The notes under the pieces were generated by a model. That model saw only the letters and a program-made list of their open reading frames with translations. It made no database searches and was not told the DNA's origin. From Paenibacillus psychroresistens (GTDB lineage: Bacteria; Bacillota; Bacilli; Paenibacillales; NBRC-103111), in contig NZ_CP034235.1 in assembly GCF_009728935.1 (NCBI RefSeq), positions 838,501 through 902,500 of the forward strand: a stretch of DNA of 64,000 bases, written 5' to 3'. Within the stretch, counting starts at the first letter, position 1, and each line of letters begins with the position of its first letter. Shown here piece by piece: positions 36,833-44,806 of this stretch. Both the position numbers and the translations under genes were made by a program.

Positions 36833-37756
36833 ATGGCCAAACGAGCAAGACTGATTTATAACCCTTCCTCCGGGCGCGAGGAAATGAAGAAAAAGCTGCC
36901 AGATATACTCCAAAGGCTGGAGCGCGGCGGCTTGGAAACCTCAACACATGCCACAATCGGTGAAGGCGATGCAACTCTAGCTGCTGCGGATGCCGTGGAA
37001 CGCGGCTTTGATGTTATAATTGCTGCAGGTGGAGACGGCACATTAAACGAAGTGGTCAACGGGATGGCAGAGAAATCGCATCGTCCGCTTCTGGGCATAA
37101 TGCCTTTGGGCACAACCAATGATTTTGCGCGTGCGCTTTCGATCCCACGCAGGTGGGAAGCAGCATGCGACATCATTATTGAACAATATGCGCGTCCCAT
37201 TGATGTTGGCAAGGTCAATCAGCGGTATTTTATCAACATTGCCGGTGGGGGTTCGATGACAGAGCTTACCTACGAGGTGCCCAGCAAGATGAAAACCATG
37301 ATCGGCCAGCTGGCGTACTATATGAAGGGGCTTGAGAAGCTCCCGCGCCTGCGCCCAATCGAGGTATACATTAAATCACCAGAGATGGATCTCCATGAGC
37401 AGGTCATGCTGTTCATCATTGCTAACAGCAACTCTGTTGGCGGCTTTGAGAAATTGGCTCCAGAAGCTAGCTTGGACGACGGACTATTTGATGTATTCAT
37501 TCTTAAGAAGTGCAACCTTGTCGAGTTTATCCGTGTTGCCAGTGCAGCACTGCGTGGTGAGCATATCAATGACCCGAACATGATCTATTTCAAAACCAAC
37601 AGCATTCAAGTGACCTCGCCCGATTACGTGCAAATCAACTTGGATGGAGAATTCGGCGGCACCTTACCATGCATGTTCTCCATGCTTCCTTCGCATATTA
37701 ACATCATCGTTGACCAAACAGGCAATTCCACATATAAGGGTAAGAATGGGTTTTGA
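36833..37756 (+). CDS. dgkB: Diacylglycerol kinase DgkB-like
   Basis: Soluble lipid kinase of the DagK family, 307 residues. Motifs are ARLIYNPSSGRE at the N-terminus, IAAGGDGTLNEVVNGM near residues 63-78 (the nucleotide-binding GGDGT), and PLGTTNDFARAL near residue 90. The lipid-binding C-terminal part ends INLDGEFGGTLP. In B. subtilis dgkB (yerQ) recycles diacylglycerol for lipoteichoic acid synthesis and sits next to the rlmCD orthologue, as it nearly does here. The start is immediately after the cbiX-type stop. Confidence 0.93.
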   Translation: MAKRARLIYNPSSGREEMKKKLPDILQRLERGGLETSTHATIGEGDATLAAADAVERGFDVIIAAGGDGTLNEVVNGMAEKSHRPLLGIMPLGTTNDFARALSIPRRWEAACDIIIEQYARPIDVGKVNQRYFINIAGGGSMTELTYEVPSKMKTMIGQLAYYMKGLEKLPRLRPIEVYIKSPEMDLHEQVMLFIIANSNSVGGFEKLAPEASLDDGLFDVFILKKCNLVEFIRVASAALRGEHINDPNMIYFKTNSIQVTSPDYVQINLDGEFGGTLPCMFSMLPSHINIIVDQTGNSTYKGKNGF

Positions 37757-38177
37757 GGTTGGGAAGAGTGAAGATTGATAAGAGTAAATGAGCTAACAAT
37801 ACAAGCGGGCAAAGCGGAAACAAGAGCACGAGTTGAAGATGATTTAAGGGGTTAATGGTTAGAGGGATTAATTTCGCTGATGTTGCTTGGGTGCTGTACA
37901 TCGGGGAATTAGCTGCTTTTGGAGCAACTAAATCAATGGGATACTAAGTATTTTGGAATTAGTTGCTTTTGAGGCAGCTAATTGGGATAAATAAGCTAAT
38001 TTACTGATAATATCAGCATTTAGTTGCTCTAAAGGCAGCTAAATTTAATCATTAAACAACTCTTAAGAAATTAGTTGCTCTAAAAGCACCTAATTACTTG
38101 CTAACTCGCAAGTATTTTAGAAACAAATTTATTGAAAAAGTCCCTCTTGTTATAAGGGGAAAAGTGGAGTGATTGAG
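37757..38177. other. Non-coding spacer with a palindrome array
   Basis: 421 bp between dgkB and a small gene. From 37907 to 38096 it carries four imperfect palindromes of one family: AATTAGCTGCTTTTGGAGCA, ATTAGTTGCTTTTGAGGCAG, TTTAGTTGCTCTAAAGGCAG and ATTAGTTGCTCTAAAAGCAC, each closed by CTAAAT or CTAATT. Spacing between units is about 50, 61 and 51 bp. No gene was seen in the rest. Confidence 0.7.
37907..38096. repeat. Four-copy palindromic repeat (TTAGTTGC-type)
   Basis: Units begin near 37907, 37957, 38019 and 38070. Each is a stem of about nine pairs, AATTAGTTGC with GCAGCTAATT-like arms, with a loop of TTTTGAG, TCTAAAG or TCTAAAA. Spacers differ in sequence but are too A/T-rich and unequal for a CRISPR array. 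A related piece occurs around 580-605 in the purC-purS spacer. Confidence 0.75.
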
Positions 38178-38408
38178 ATGGCTAAGGCAAAAGGTGGAAC
38201 AGGGCGAGGTACGGACAAAAAAGGTTGGACTCGCTGGGGTACGAAAAGCACGGTTAGAGATAATAGCAAGGACAACGTTATAGCTAAAGGACCGGTTACA
38301 GAGAAGGCTAAGAAAGAAGTTAGAGTAAACGCTAAGGATTCTCATGCGTCTAGCGGCAATACGGCTAATAATATGGATTTCAATCCTAACGTAAAGAGTA
38401 AAGAGTAA
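38178..38408 (+). CDS. Small basic hydrophilic protein, unknown
   Basis: A 76-residue protein from the ATG at 38178, which follows GTGGAGTG with the right spacing. It starts MAKAKGGTGRGTDKKGWTRW and is rich in Lys, Gly, Thr and Asn, with no hydrophobic span or cysteine. It looks natively disordered and nucleic-acid friendly, but I recognise no family. It lies 71 bp before rlmCD in the same direction. Confidence 0.5.
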   Translation: MAKAKGGTGRGTDKKGWTRWGTKSTVRDNSKDNVIAKGPVTEKAKKEVRVNAKDSHASSGNTANNMDFNPNVKSKE

Positions 38409-38479
38409 AGAAAAAAGTGCTAAGAGTAAACAACTAGCTAGAGAATGAGAACAGCTTAGGCAATCAGGAGGATTTAAAG

Positions 38480-39937
38480 ATGAAGGTTAAAGATGAACGT
38501 GATACGAAAATCATTCCCGTCGAGAAGAATGGGGAGTATGTTGCGGACATTATTGGAATAGGACACGAAGGCGAAGGGGTGGGCCGTGTAGACGGCTTTA
38601 CCCTTTTTATTCATGGTGCTTTGCCAGGCGAGCAGGTGCTTGTGCGTGTCGTGAAGCTGAAGAAGCAGTTTGGGTACGGCAAGCTGATTAAGGTGCTTAA
38701 AGTGAGTCCGGAGCGGGTTGAAGCTCCTTGTACAATATATAAGCAATGCGGTGGTTGTCAGCTTCAGCATCTTAGTTATGAAGGGCAGCTTAAATATAAA
38801 AGACAGATGGTAGTCGATAGCTTGGAGCGGATTGGTAAGTTGGCTGTTCGGCATTCAGGGGAAGAGCGAAGCCAAGGACAGGGAGTTAAGTTAGGGGAAG
38901 AAGGGATTCTTGTCCATCCTACGATTGGGATGTCGGATCCGTGGCGTTATCGCAATAAGGCACAGGTGCCTATTGCTCAAGTGGATGGCAATCTCGTTGG
39001 TGGATTTTATGCTCAAGGCAGCCATCGGATTATTGATATGGATACCTGTTTGATCCAGCACGAGAATAATGATGAGGTAATTCGTCGAGTAAAGTCTATT
39101 TCCCGGGAAATGGGGATATCTGCGTACGACGAGGCGACACATAAAGGCTTATTGCGTCATGTAGTAGTGAAAATCGGGGTTCGCACAGGCGAAATGATGC
39201 TTGTGTTAGTAACGAACGGTGAGACTATACCTCATGTTGAAACATTAATCATGAAGATTCGTCATAAAATACCGAATGTCAAAAGCATTTGCCACAACGT
39301 GAACCGCGAGAAAACCAACGTTATATTTGGTAATCGCACAAGTGTGTTGTGGGGCGCTGAGTTCATTCATGACTATATCGGAGATATCAAGTTCGAGATA
39401 TCGGCACGCAGCTTCTATCAGGTTAATCCAATTCAAACCGAAGTGCTTTATCAAAAAGCACTCGACTATGCCGGCTTAACCGGCAATGAAATTGTCATCG
39501 ATGCCTATTGCGGCATTGGGACGATTTCGCTCTTTCTTGCGAAGAATGCGCGGCATGTCTACGGCGTTGAGATCGTCGGCGAAGCGATTGCCGATGCCCG
39601 CCGCAATGCGAAGCTGAATGATCTCCGCAACGTGAGCTTTGCCGTGGGCAAAGCAGAGGAGATCATTCCCGCGTGGCGTGCGGATGGCATCGTCCCTGAC
39701 GTCATCGTCGTGGACCCGCCGCGCAAGGGCTGCGAGCCGGAGCTGCTCGAGACAATGTTAGAGATGCGCCCCAAGCGCATCGTCTACGTCTCGTGCAACC
39801 CCGCCACGCTCGCGCGTGACCTCACCCGCCTTGTCGAAGGCGGGTATGTTGTCACCGAGGCTCAGCCGGTGGATATGTTCCCTCACACGGTTCATGTGGA
39901 GGCGGTTGTACTACTTGTGAGGAATAGTAATTTGTAA
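38480..39937 (+). CDS. rlmCD: 23S rRNA (uracil-5)-methyltransferase RlmCD
   Basis: TrmA-family SAM-dependent methyltransferase of 485 residues that makes 5-methyluridine in 23S rRNA; the B. subtilis orthologue YefA modifies U747 and U1939. It has an N-terminal TRAM domain (IIGIGHEGEGVGRVDG), four Cys for an Fe-S cluster (CTIYKQCGGCQ and MDTCLIQ), the SAM motif DAYCGIGTISLFLA near residue 340, DPPRKGCEPE and the catalytic Cys in VSCNPATLARDL near 435. A spacer insertion of about 20 residues near 120-140 looks lineage-specific. The ATG at 38480 follows AGGAGG. Base composition drops sharply after its stop. Confidence 0.95.
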   Translation: MKVKDERDTKIIPVEKNGEYVADIIGIGHEGEGVGRVDGFTLFIHGALPGEQVLVRVVKLKKQFGYGKLIKVLKVSPERVEAPCTIYKQCGGCQLQHLSYEGQLKYKRQMVVDSLERIGKLAVRHSGEERSQGQGVKLGEEGILVHPTIGMSDPWRYRNKAQVPIAQVDGNLVGGFYAQGSHRIIDMDTCLIQHENNDEVIRRVKSISREMGISAYDEATHKGLLRHVVVKIGVRTGEMMLVLVTNGETIPHVETLIMKIRHKIPNVKSICHNVNREKTNVIFGNRTSVLWGAEFIHDYIGDIKFEISARSFYQVNPIQTEVLYQKALDYAGLTGNEIVIDAYCGIGTISLFLAKNARHVYGVEIVGEAIADARRNAKLNDLRNVSFAVGKAEEIIPAWRADGIVPDVIVVDPPRKGCEPELLETMLEMRPKRIVYVSCNPATLARDLTRLVEGGYVVTEAQPVDMFPHTVHVEAVVLLVRNSNL

Positions 39938-40472
39938 CACTAATCCTTAAACTAATAGGGGTTATTATACATCGTATTAATTATTTGCTAATAATAACAG
40001 AGTTAATAATTAGTTATTAATATAATAAACAAATATAGACTTAAATATTGCATATACTATTTTGGCTAATATTGATATGATGAATTTAGTAAACAAGCAA
40101 AATAAATGTTGAATAATGATAAAATTCTATTTGTATTTTAGGAATTGGATGCAATTTCTATAATAGACTTTATCGAGATAGCTAAGACCGAATCATTAAT
40201 AATAGATATAATTAAAATATATACGAGATTATATTATGAGGGTAGCCGTATAGTATTAATGGACAAAAAGATTCGAAGCTAATTTCTAGCCAGAGTAGGA
40301 ATATCCTCAGTAAAGTGTTTTATAAATGGAATTGTTGATTTTTACAAATAAAAAATATAAAATAGAACATATGTTTCTAATTGGGGGGCAGTGACAATTG
40401 TGTCGGAAATATAGGTTCCATTTTTGTTGTTATTTGGATTATTAAAATACATTTTAAATTGGAGGAAACAAA
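39938..40472. other. AT-rich spacer at the left edge of the defence island
   Basis: 535 bp of clearly AT-rich DNA between rlmCD and the methylase gene. I see no gene, no integrase remnant, no tRNA and no clear direct repeat of the rlmCD end. A ribosome site (GGAGG) for the methylase gene stands at its right end. The composition change at about 39940 marks the probable insertion boundary. Confidence 0.6.
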
Positions 40473-42506
40473 GTGGAAATTATTGAGAAGGAAATTAATA
40501 TTCATATAGCCCCAATTATTCCTGAAGGTAAAATTTGTGATTATATTGATAAAACATTTAGAAATGATACACCGGAAGAATATGTGAGGCAAACAATTGA
40601 AAAAAGGTTAGTTAACGAACATAAGTATACTAGAGATCGCATTAATGTTGAATTTACAATAAAACTTGGGTCCAATAAGCCGAGAATTGATATTGGAATT
40701 TTTCCAGAGAATTGTACCGAGTTTATTCAAGAGAACATTAAAATTATTGTTGAATGTAAAAGAGAAGCAGTTGAAATCAACAATAAAAAGGAAGGGATAG
40801 AACAGTTAAAATCGTACATGTCTGCATGTCCGAATTGTGAATGGGGAATGTGGACAAATGGTAAAAGCAAAGAAGTGTTTAGAAAAGTAATTAATAATGG
40901 ACATATAATATTTGAAGAATATATAGATATACCATCTGCTTTTGGTTCAATTGAAGATATAGATAGACCTAAGCGGGATACATTAAAAAACGCAGTAGTA
41001 GACAATCTCTTATTTACATTTAAAACTTGTCATAATCATATTTACATTACTGATGGGTTGCAAAAACAACCTGCATTTTTTGAGTTTTTAAAAATTATCT
41101 TTTGCAAGATAGAGGATGAAAGAAATTTGCCACATCCATTGCAATTTTATACAACCTCTGCTGAGAGGTCAAATCCAGATGGACAATTAACAGTAAAAAA
41201 AAGAATATCGAAAATATTTGAAGGTGTGAAAAAAAAGTACGGAAAAATATTTGAAGCCAATGATGTTATCAATTTACAGCCTAGAAGTCTAGCTTATATA
41301 GTCAGTGAGTTACAAAAATATAGTCTCTTGAATACAAATATCGATATAAAGGGTAAGGCATATGAGGAATTGGTTGGCGCAAATTTACGTGGAGATAGAG
41401 GTGAGTTTTTCACACCTAGAAATATAATGAAAATGACCGTTGAAATGATAGCGCCTAAAATGCATGAAAAAGTCTTAGATTCATCATGTGGGACTGGAGG
41501 TTTTCTTGTTACTGCAATGAATTATGTGATTAAACAATTAGATAAAGAACTTACAGTTGCATTAGGAAAGTCAAGCTCTAAATGGAATTATGATGAGATA
41601 AAGATTTACCAGGAAAAGATTTCAGAAATAGCATCGAGTAATTTTTACGGTTTTGATATAAATCCAGACTTAGTCAAAGCTACAAAAATGAATATGGTCA
41701 TGAATAATGATGGAAGTGGCAACATTCTTAGGAATGATTCATTATTACCTCCACATGAATGGACCGAGGAGTTTAAAACGAAACTAGCTGAAGCACTTCA
41801 AATAGATCCATCAGAATTAAGGAATTCTAAAAGTATAGGTTATTTCGATGTAATTCTGACTAATCCCCCTTTTGGTAGTAAAATACCAATTAAAGACCCA
41901 CATATTCTTGAACAATTTGAGCTAGGATATATTTGGGTAAGACAGGGAAAAGGCTGGGTAAAAACAAATAGACTTCAATCATCGGTTCCACCCGAGCAAC
42001 TATTTATTGAGAGATGTTGGCAACTGTTAAAACAAGGTGGAAGAATGGGAATTGTATTGCCAGATTCTATTTTAGGTTCTCCTGGATTAGCATATATACG
42101 TCAATGGCTAATAAAAAACACTATTATTATATCAAGTATTGATTTGCATGTAGATACATTTCAACCAAGGAACGGTACACAAACATCAGTATTATTTCTT
42201 CAAAAAAAGACGCGAGAAGAAGTTGATCAGGAAGAAAAAAGTGGGCAAATGCAGGATTATAATATATTCATGGCAATGGTAGATAAAGTTGGACATGATA
42301 AAAGAGGCAATGCAACATTTAAAAGAGATGCATATGGCAATGAAATATTAATACCTGAGTCAAGTCTGGTAGATGATATGGGTGAAAATTCAGAAGATGA
42401 AAATGGTGGAAAATCGGAAGCGATGATAAAATTAATTGATGATCAAACAGATCTTGTTCCAAATACATTTAGAAAATGGAAAGAACTAGAGGGGATTACA
42501 TGGTGA
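40473..42506 (+). CDS. Nuclease-methylase fusion of a type I-like / BcgI-like R-M system
   Basis: A 677-residue N-6 adenine DNA methylase. Residues 20-160 look like a PD-(D/E)XK nuclease: Asp in PRIDIGIF near 73, IIVECKRE near 94, then IEQLKSYM. Residues 250-600 form an HsdM-type methylase with DSSCGTGGFL near 335 (SAM) and TNPPFGSK near 464 (catalytic NPPF). No separate translocase gene lies near, so cutting, if any, must use the fused domain, as in the type IIB enzyme BcgI. GTG at 40473 follows TTGGAGG. The S gene overlaps its end by seven bases. Confidence 0.85.
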   Translation: MEIIEKEINIHIAPIIPEGKICDYIDKTFRNDTPEEYVRQTIEKRLVNEHKYTRDRINVEFTIKLGSNKPRIDIGIFPENCTEFIQENIKIIVECKREAVEINNKKEGIEQLKSYMSACPNCEWGMWTNGKSKEVFRKVINNGHIIFEEYIDIPSAFGSIEDIDRPKRDTLKNAVVDNLLFTFKTCHNHIYITDGLQKQPAFFEFLKIIFCKIEDERNLPHPLQFYTTSAERSNPDGQLTVKKRISKIFEGVKKKYGKIFEANDVINLQPRSLAYIVSELQKYSLLNTNIDIKGKAYEELVGANLRGDRGEFFTPRNIMKMTVEMIAPKMHEKVLDSSCGTGGFLVTAMNYVIKQLDKELTVALGKSSSKWNYDEIKIYQEKISEIASSNFYGFDINPDLVKATKMNMVMNNDGSGNILRNDSLLPPHEWTEEFKTKLAEALQIDPSELRNSKSIGYFDVILTNPPFGSKIPIKDPHILEQFELGYIWVRQGKGWVKTNRLQSSVPPEQLFIERCWQLLKQGGRMGIVLPDSILGSPGLAYIRQWLIKNTIIISSIDLHVDTFQPRNGTQTSVLFLQKKTREEVDQEEKSGQMQDYNIFMAMVDKVGHDKRGNATFKRDAYGNEILIPESSLVDDMGENSEDENGGKSEAMIKLIDDQTDLVPNTFRKWKELEGITW

Positions 42507-43975
42507 ATAATGTATTTAAGAATGAATTTAAATATATTCAAGATAATATTAATTTACCAAATGAAGAGATTAGGTGGTCATCAGTAGGATTATCAAATAT
42601 AGTAGATAAAGATTTTAGATTAGAAGCAAGTGTTTACGATATTGAAGGGAAAACCGTAAGATCAATTCTAAGTTTGTGTAAATGGGAATTAACTACTATT
42701 TCTGGAGAAAATGGACTTTCGGATGCTTATCATAGAGCACGCTTTAAGAGAATCTGGGTAGAAAAATCGGATTATCCTATTTATCAACCATCTCAAGTTA
42801 CAGAGATTAATCCAAAACCTACTAACTTTATTTCAGAAAAGACTAATACTGATATTGAATCACTAAGAGTGAAAAAGGGACAATTATTATTAACTTGCTC
42901 TGGTACTATTGGAAACTGTACAGTTGTAAGTGATTCTTTAGATAATAAAATATTCAGTCATGATTTAATTCGAATTAATTTTCATTCTAAATATGATTGC
43001 GGATATACCTATGCTTTTTTAAAAACTAAAATAGGAAAGGTACTTTTAAATACAAATAGTTATGGAGCGGTAATATCTCATATTGAACCAGAGCATTTGG
43101 ATAACATTCCGATACCTAATCCTCCGGATAATATAAAAAAACAAATTCACGATGATATAATAAAATCCTTTGAACTAAGGGATCTGTCTAATTTGTTAAT
43201 TGAAGAGGCTGAAAGTATCCTTATTACGGAACTAAAACTACCACCTATTGAAGAGATGGGGGAAGATTATTTTGATTGTACAGAAAAGTTGCGAAGCTAC
43301 TCGGTAAAATTAAGTGATTTAAATTTACGAATAGATGCTTCAAATCATATACCTATAGTTGATGCTTTACTTACTCATCTTCATAGTAATAGTAAAGAAG
43401 TCATTAAAGTAGGCGATGAGAGATTAAGTAAAGCTGTTTTCTTACCGGGGAGATTTAAACGTATTTATGTTGAAGAAGGTCAAGGAACTGCCTTTTTTGG
43501 TGGTAAGCAAATTACAGAACTTGCACCATCAGCTGATAAATATTTATCATTTAATCAACACACTGAAAGATTGAAAAATGAATTGTTGTTAAAGGAAAAT
43601 TCAATACTAATATCTAGAAGTGGAACAATTGGGAAATTAGCCTTGGTTCCAAAACATTGGGAAGGCTGGTCTGCTAGCGAAGATTTGATTAGGATATTTC
43701 CAAGTAGTAATAAAGTTGCAGGTTATTTATATTCCTTCTTGAATTCGCCTTATGGTCAAAAGATCATTGAGAGATTTATATATGGGTCAGTCCAGGATCA
43801 TGTGGAAGATATTCATGTAAGACAAATTGAAATACCGATTATCAATGATGATAATAAGTTTTTACAAATTAATAATTTAATATTAGAAGCAAACAGTAAT
43901 AGGTTTGAAGCCTATAAATTAGAGCAAAGAGCAATTAATATGGTGTATGATGAAGTAATTAATAAAAAAGATTGA
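42500..43975 (+). CDS. R-M specificity (S) subunit
   Basis: A 491-residue target-recognition protein with two similar halves, each with a TRD-like block: SGTIGNCTVVSDS and HDLIRINF in the first, SRSGTIGKLALVPKHWEG and EDLIRIFPS in the second, followed by helical spacers. This matches HsdS and BcgIB-type specificity subunits that direct the partner methylase. The ATG at 42500 lies inside the end of the methylase gene behind AGAGGGG; an ATG at 42476 is possible. A bidirectional terminator follows. Confidence 0.85.
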   Translation: MVNNVFKNEFKYIQDNINLPNEEIRWSSVGLSNIVDKDFRLEASVYDIEGKTVRSILSLCKWELTTISGENGLSDAYHRARFKRIWVEKSDYPIYQPSQVTEINPKPTNFISEKTNTDIESLRVKKGQLLLTCSGTIGNCTVVSDSLDNKIFSHDLIRINFHSKYDCGYTYAFLKTKIGKVLLNTNSYGAVISHIEPEHLDNIPIPNPPDNIKKQIHDDIIKSFELRDLSNLLIEEAESILITELKLPPIEEMGEDYFDCTEKLRSYSVKLSDLNLRIDASNHIPIVDALLTHLHSNSKEVIKVGDERLSKAVFLPGRFKRIYVEEGQGTAFFGGKQITELAPSADKYLSFNQHTERLKNELLLKENSILISRSGTIGKLALVPKHWEGWSASEDLIRIFPSSNKVAGYLYSFLNSPYGQKIIERFIYGSVQDHVEDIHVRQIEIPIINDDNKFLQINNLILEANSNRFEAYKLEQRAINMVYDEVINKKD

Positions 43976-44004
43976 AAATAAAACTAAATTTAAGTCTATA
44001 AGTA

Positions 44005-44040
44005 AAGAACCCAATCGACATCATAGTCGCTTGGGTTCTT
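44005..44040. terminator. Bidirectional terminator after the S gene
   Basis: AAGAACCCAA-TCGAC pairs with GTCG-CTTGGGTTCTT with one mismatch, flanked by A- and T-rich ends. It lies between the S gene and the convergent small RHH gene. Confidence 0.8.
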
Positions 44041-44059
44041 CTGCATTTTAAATAGATTA

Positions 44060-44278
44060 CTACTCAATCCCATTACTATTAATAAACTTACCATGTTTCA
44101 ATACGTATTCTAACGCCAAGTTAGTTAATTCGTTACGAGAACGGTTGCTTTTATTAATAAGTTGATCCTGCATTTGCTTTTCAATTCCTATCCAAATCGT
44201 TAACGATTTATCTTCTTTTGGTGTAATTATAAATTCATCATTGCTCGTGTAAGTCACCTCAATCAATGGTATAGCCAT
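44060..44278 (-). CDS. Small ribbon-helix-helix-like protein
   Basis: A 72-residue protein. The segment KSNRSRNELTNLALEYVLKH near residues 43-62 resembles the helices of RHH/CopG-type DNA-binding proteins, with a strand-like stretch SLTIWIGIEKQMQDQL before it. Such proteins often act as antitoxins or plasmid repressors. No toxin gene is beside it. No clear ribosome site was seen before the ATG, so the start is uncertain. Confidence 0.5.
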   Translation of the reverse strand: MAIPLIEVTYTSNDEFIITPKEDKSLTIWIGIEKQMQDQLINKSNRSRNELTNLALEYVLKHGKFINSNGIE

Positions 44279-44806
44279 AGATTGTATTGTTATAATATTG
44301 CAATTTGTATTCTTTAGTGAATACCAATATGTATTGATATGCTAGAATAGAAATAAATCTAACTATTTAGATTGAAAGAAAGTGTTATATAAGTGGAATT
44401 CCCATCATGCTTTACTGTAGAAATTGATATTTATTAGTTTCTTTATCCGGAATTTGAGTAAAGAGAAACGAGCTTAATATCGTACAATGAAAGAGTCTTG
44501 GACATTGTTAGAGGAACTGAAAAAAGAATGGATTTACAAAAAAGCAAGACATGAAGGACGGTGCTCAATTGATAGCATCGTACTGTCTTAGAGCCGAGTT
44601 GAATGTTTCCCTTAAAGGGTTTTATAACTAAACGTTGAATAATCTCTAATCTGGAATAATTATGCACAATTTGACTAAGGACCATTTATAATAGACTAGA
44701 ATAAGGATTATTATAATATCTTGTAAGAGTATTTTATAAAACGCATGTGCGGTACAACATCTTCGAAACATATTGATAAATAAAGTAAATACAAGGAGGA
44801 ACAAAA
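44279..44806. other. Spacer between the S gene side and mcrB
   Basis: 528 bp with no firm gene. A 34-codon frame at 44488-44592 (starting MKESWTLLEELKKEW) has no ribosome site and may be a remnant; a minus-strand frame across 44443-44685 shows no recognisable product. AAGGAGG for mcrB stands at the right end. Confidence 0.4.

Noticed and set aside
37907..38096. CRISPR array in the dgkB spacer
   Set aside because: Only four imperfect palindromes with unequal spacing, A/T-rich spacers and no cas genes.
39938..40472. Integrase or attachment site at the island edge
   Set aside because: No recombinase frame, tRNA or matching direct repeat was found.
40473..43975. Complete type I R-M system with HsdR
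   Set aside because: No translocase gene is present in the window, and the nuclease domain is fused to the methylase.
44443..44685. Minus-strand 80-codon frame in the mcrB upstream spacer
   Set aside because: No recognisable product and no convincing ribosome site.
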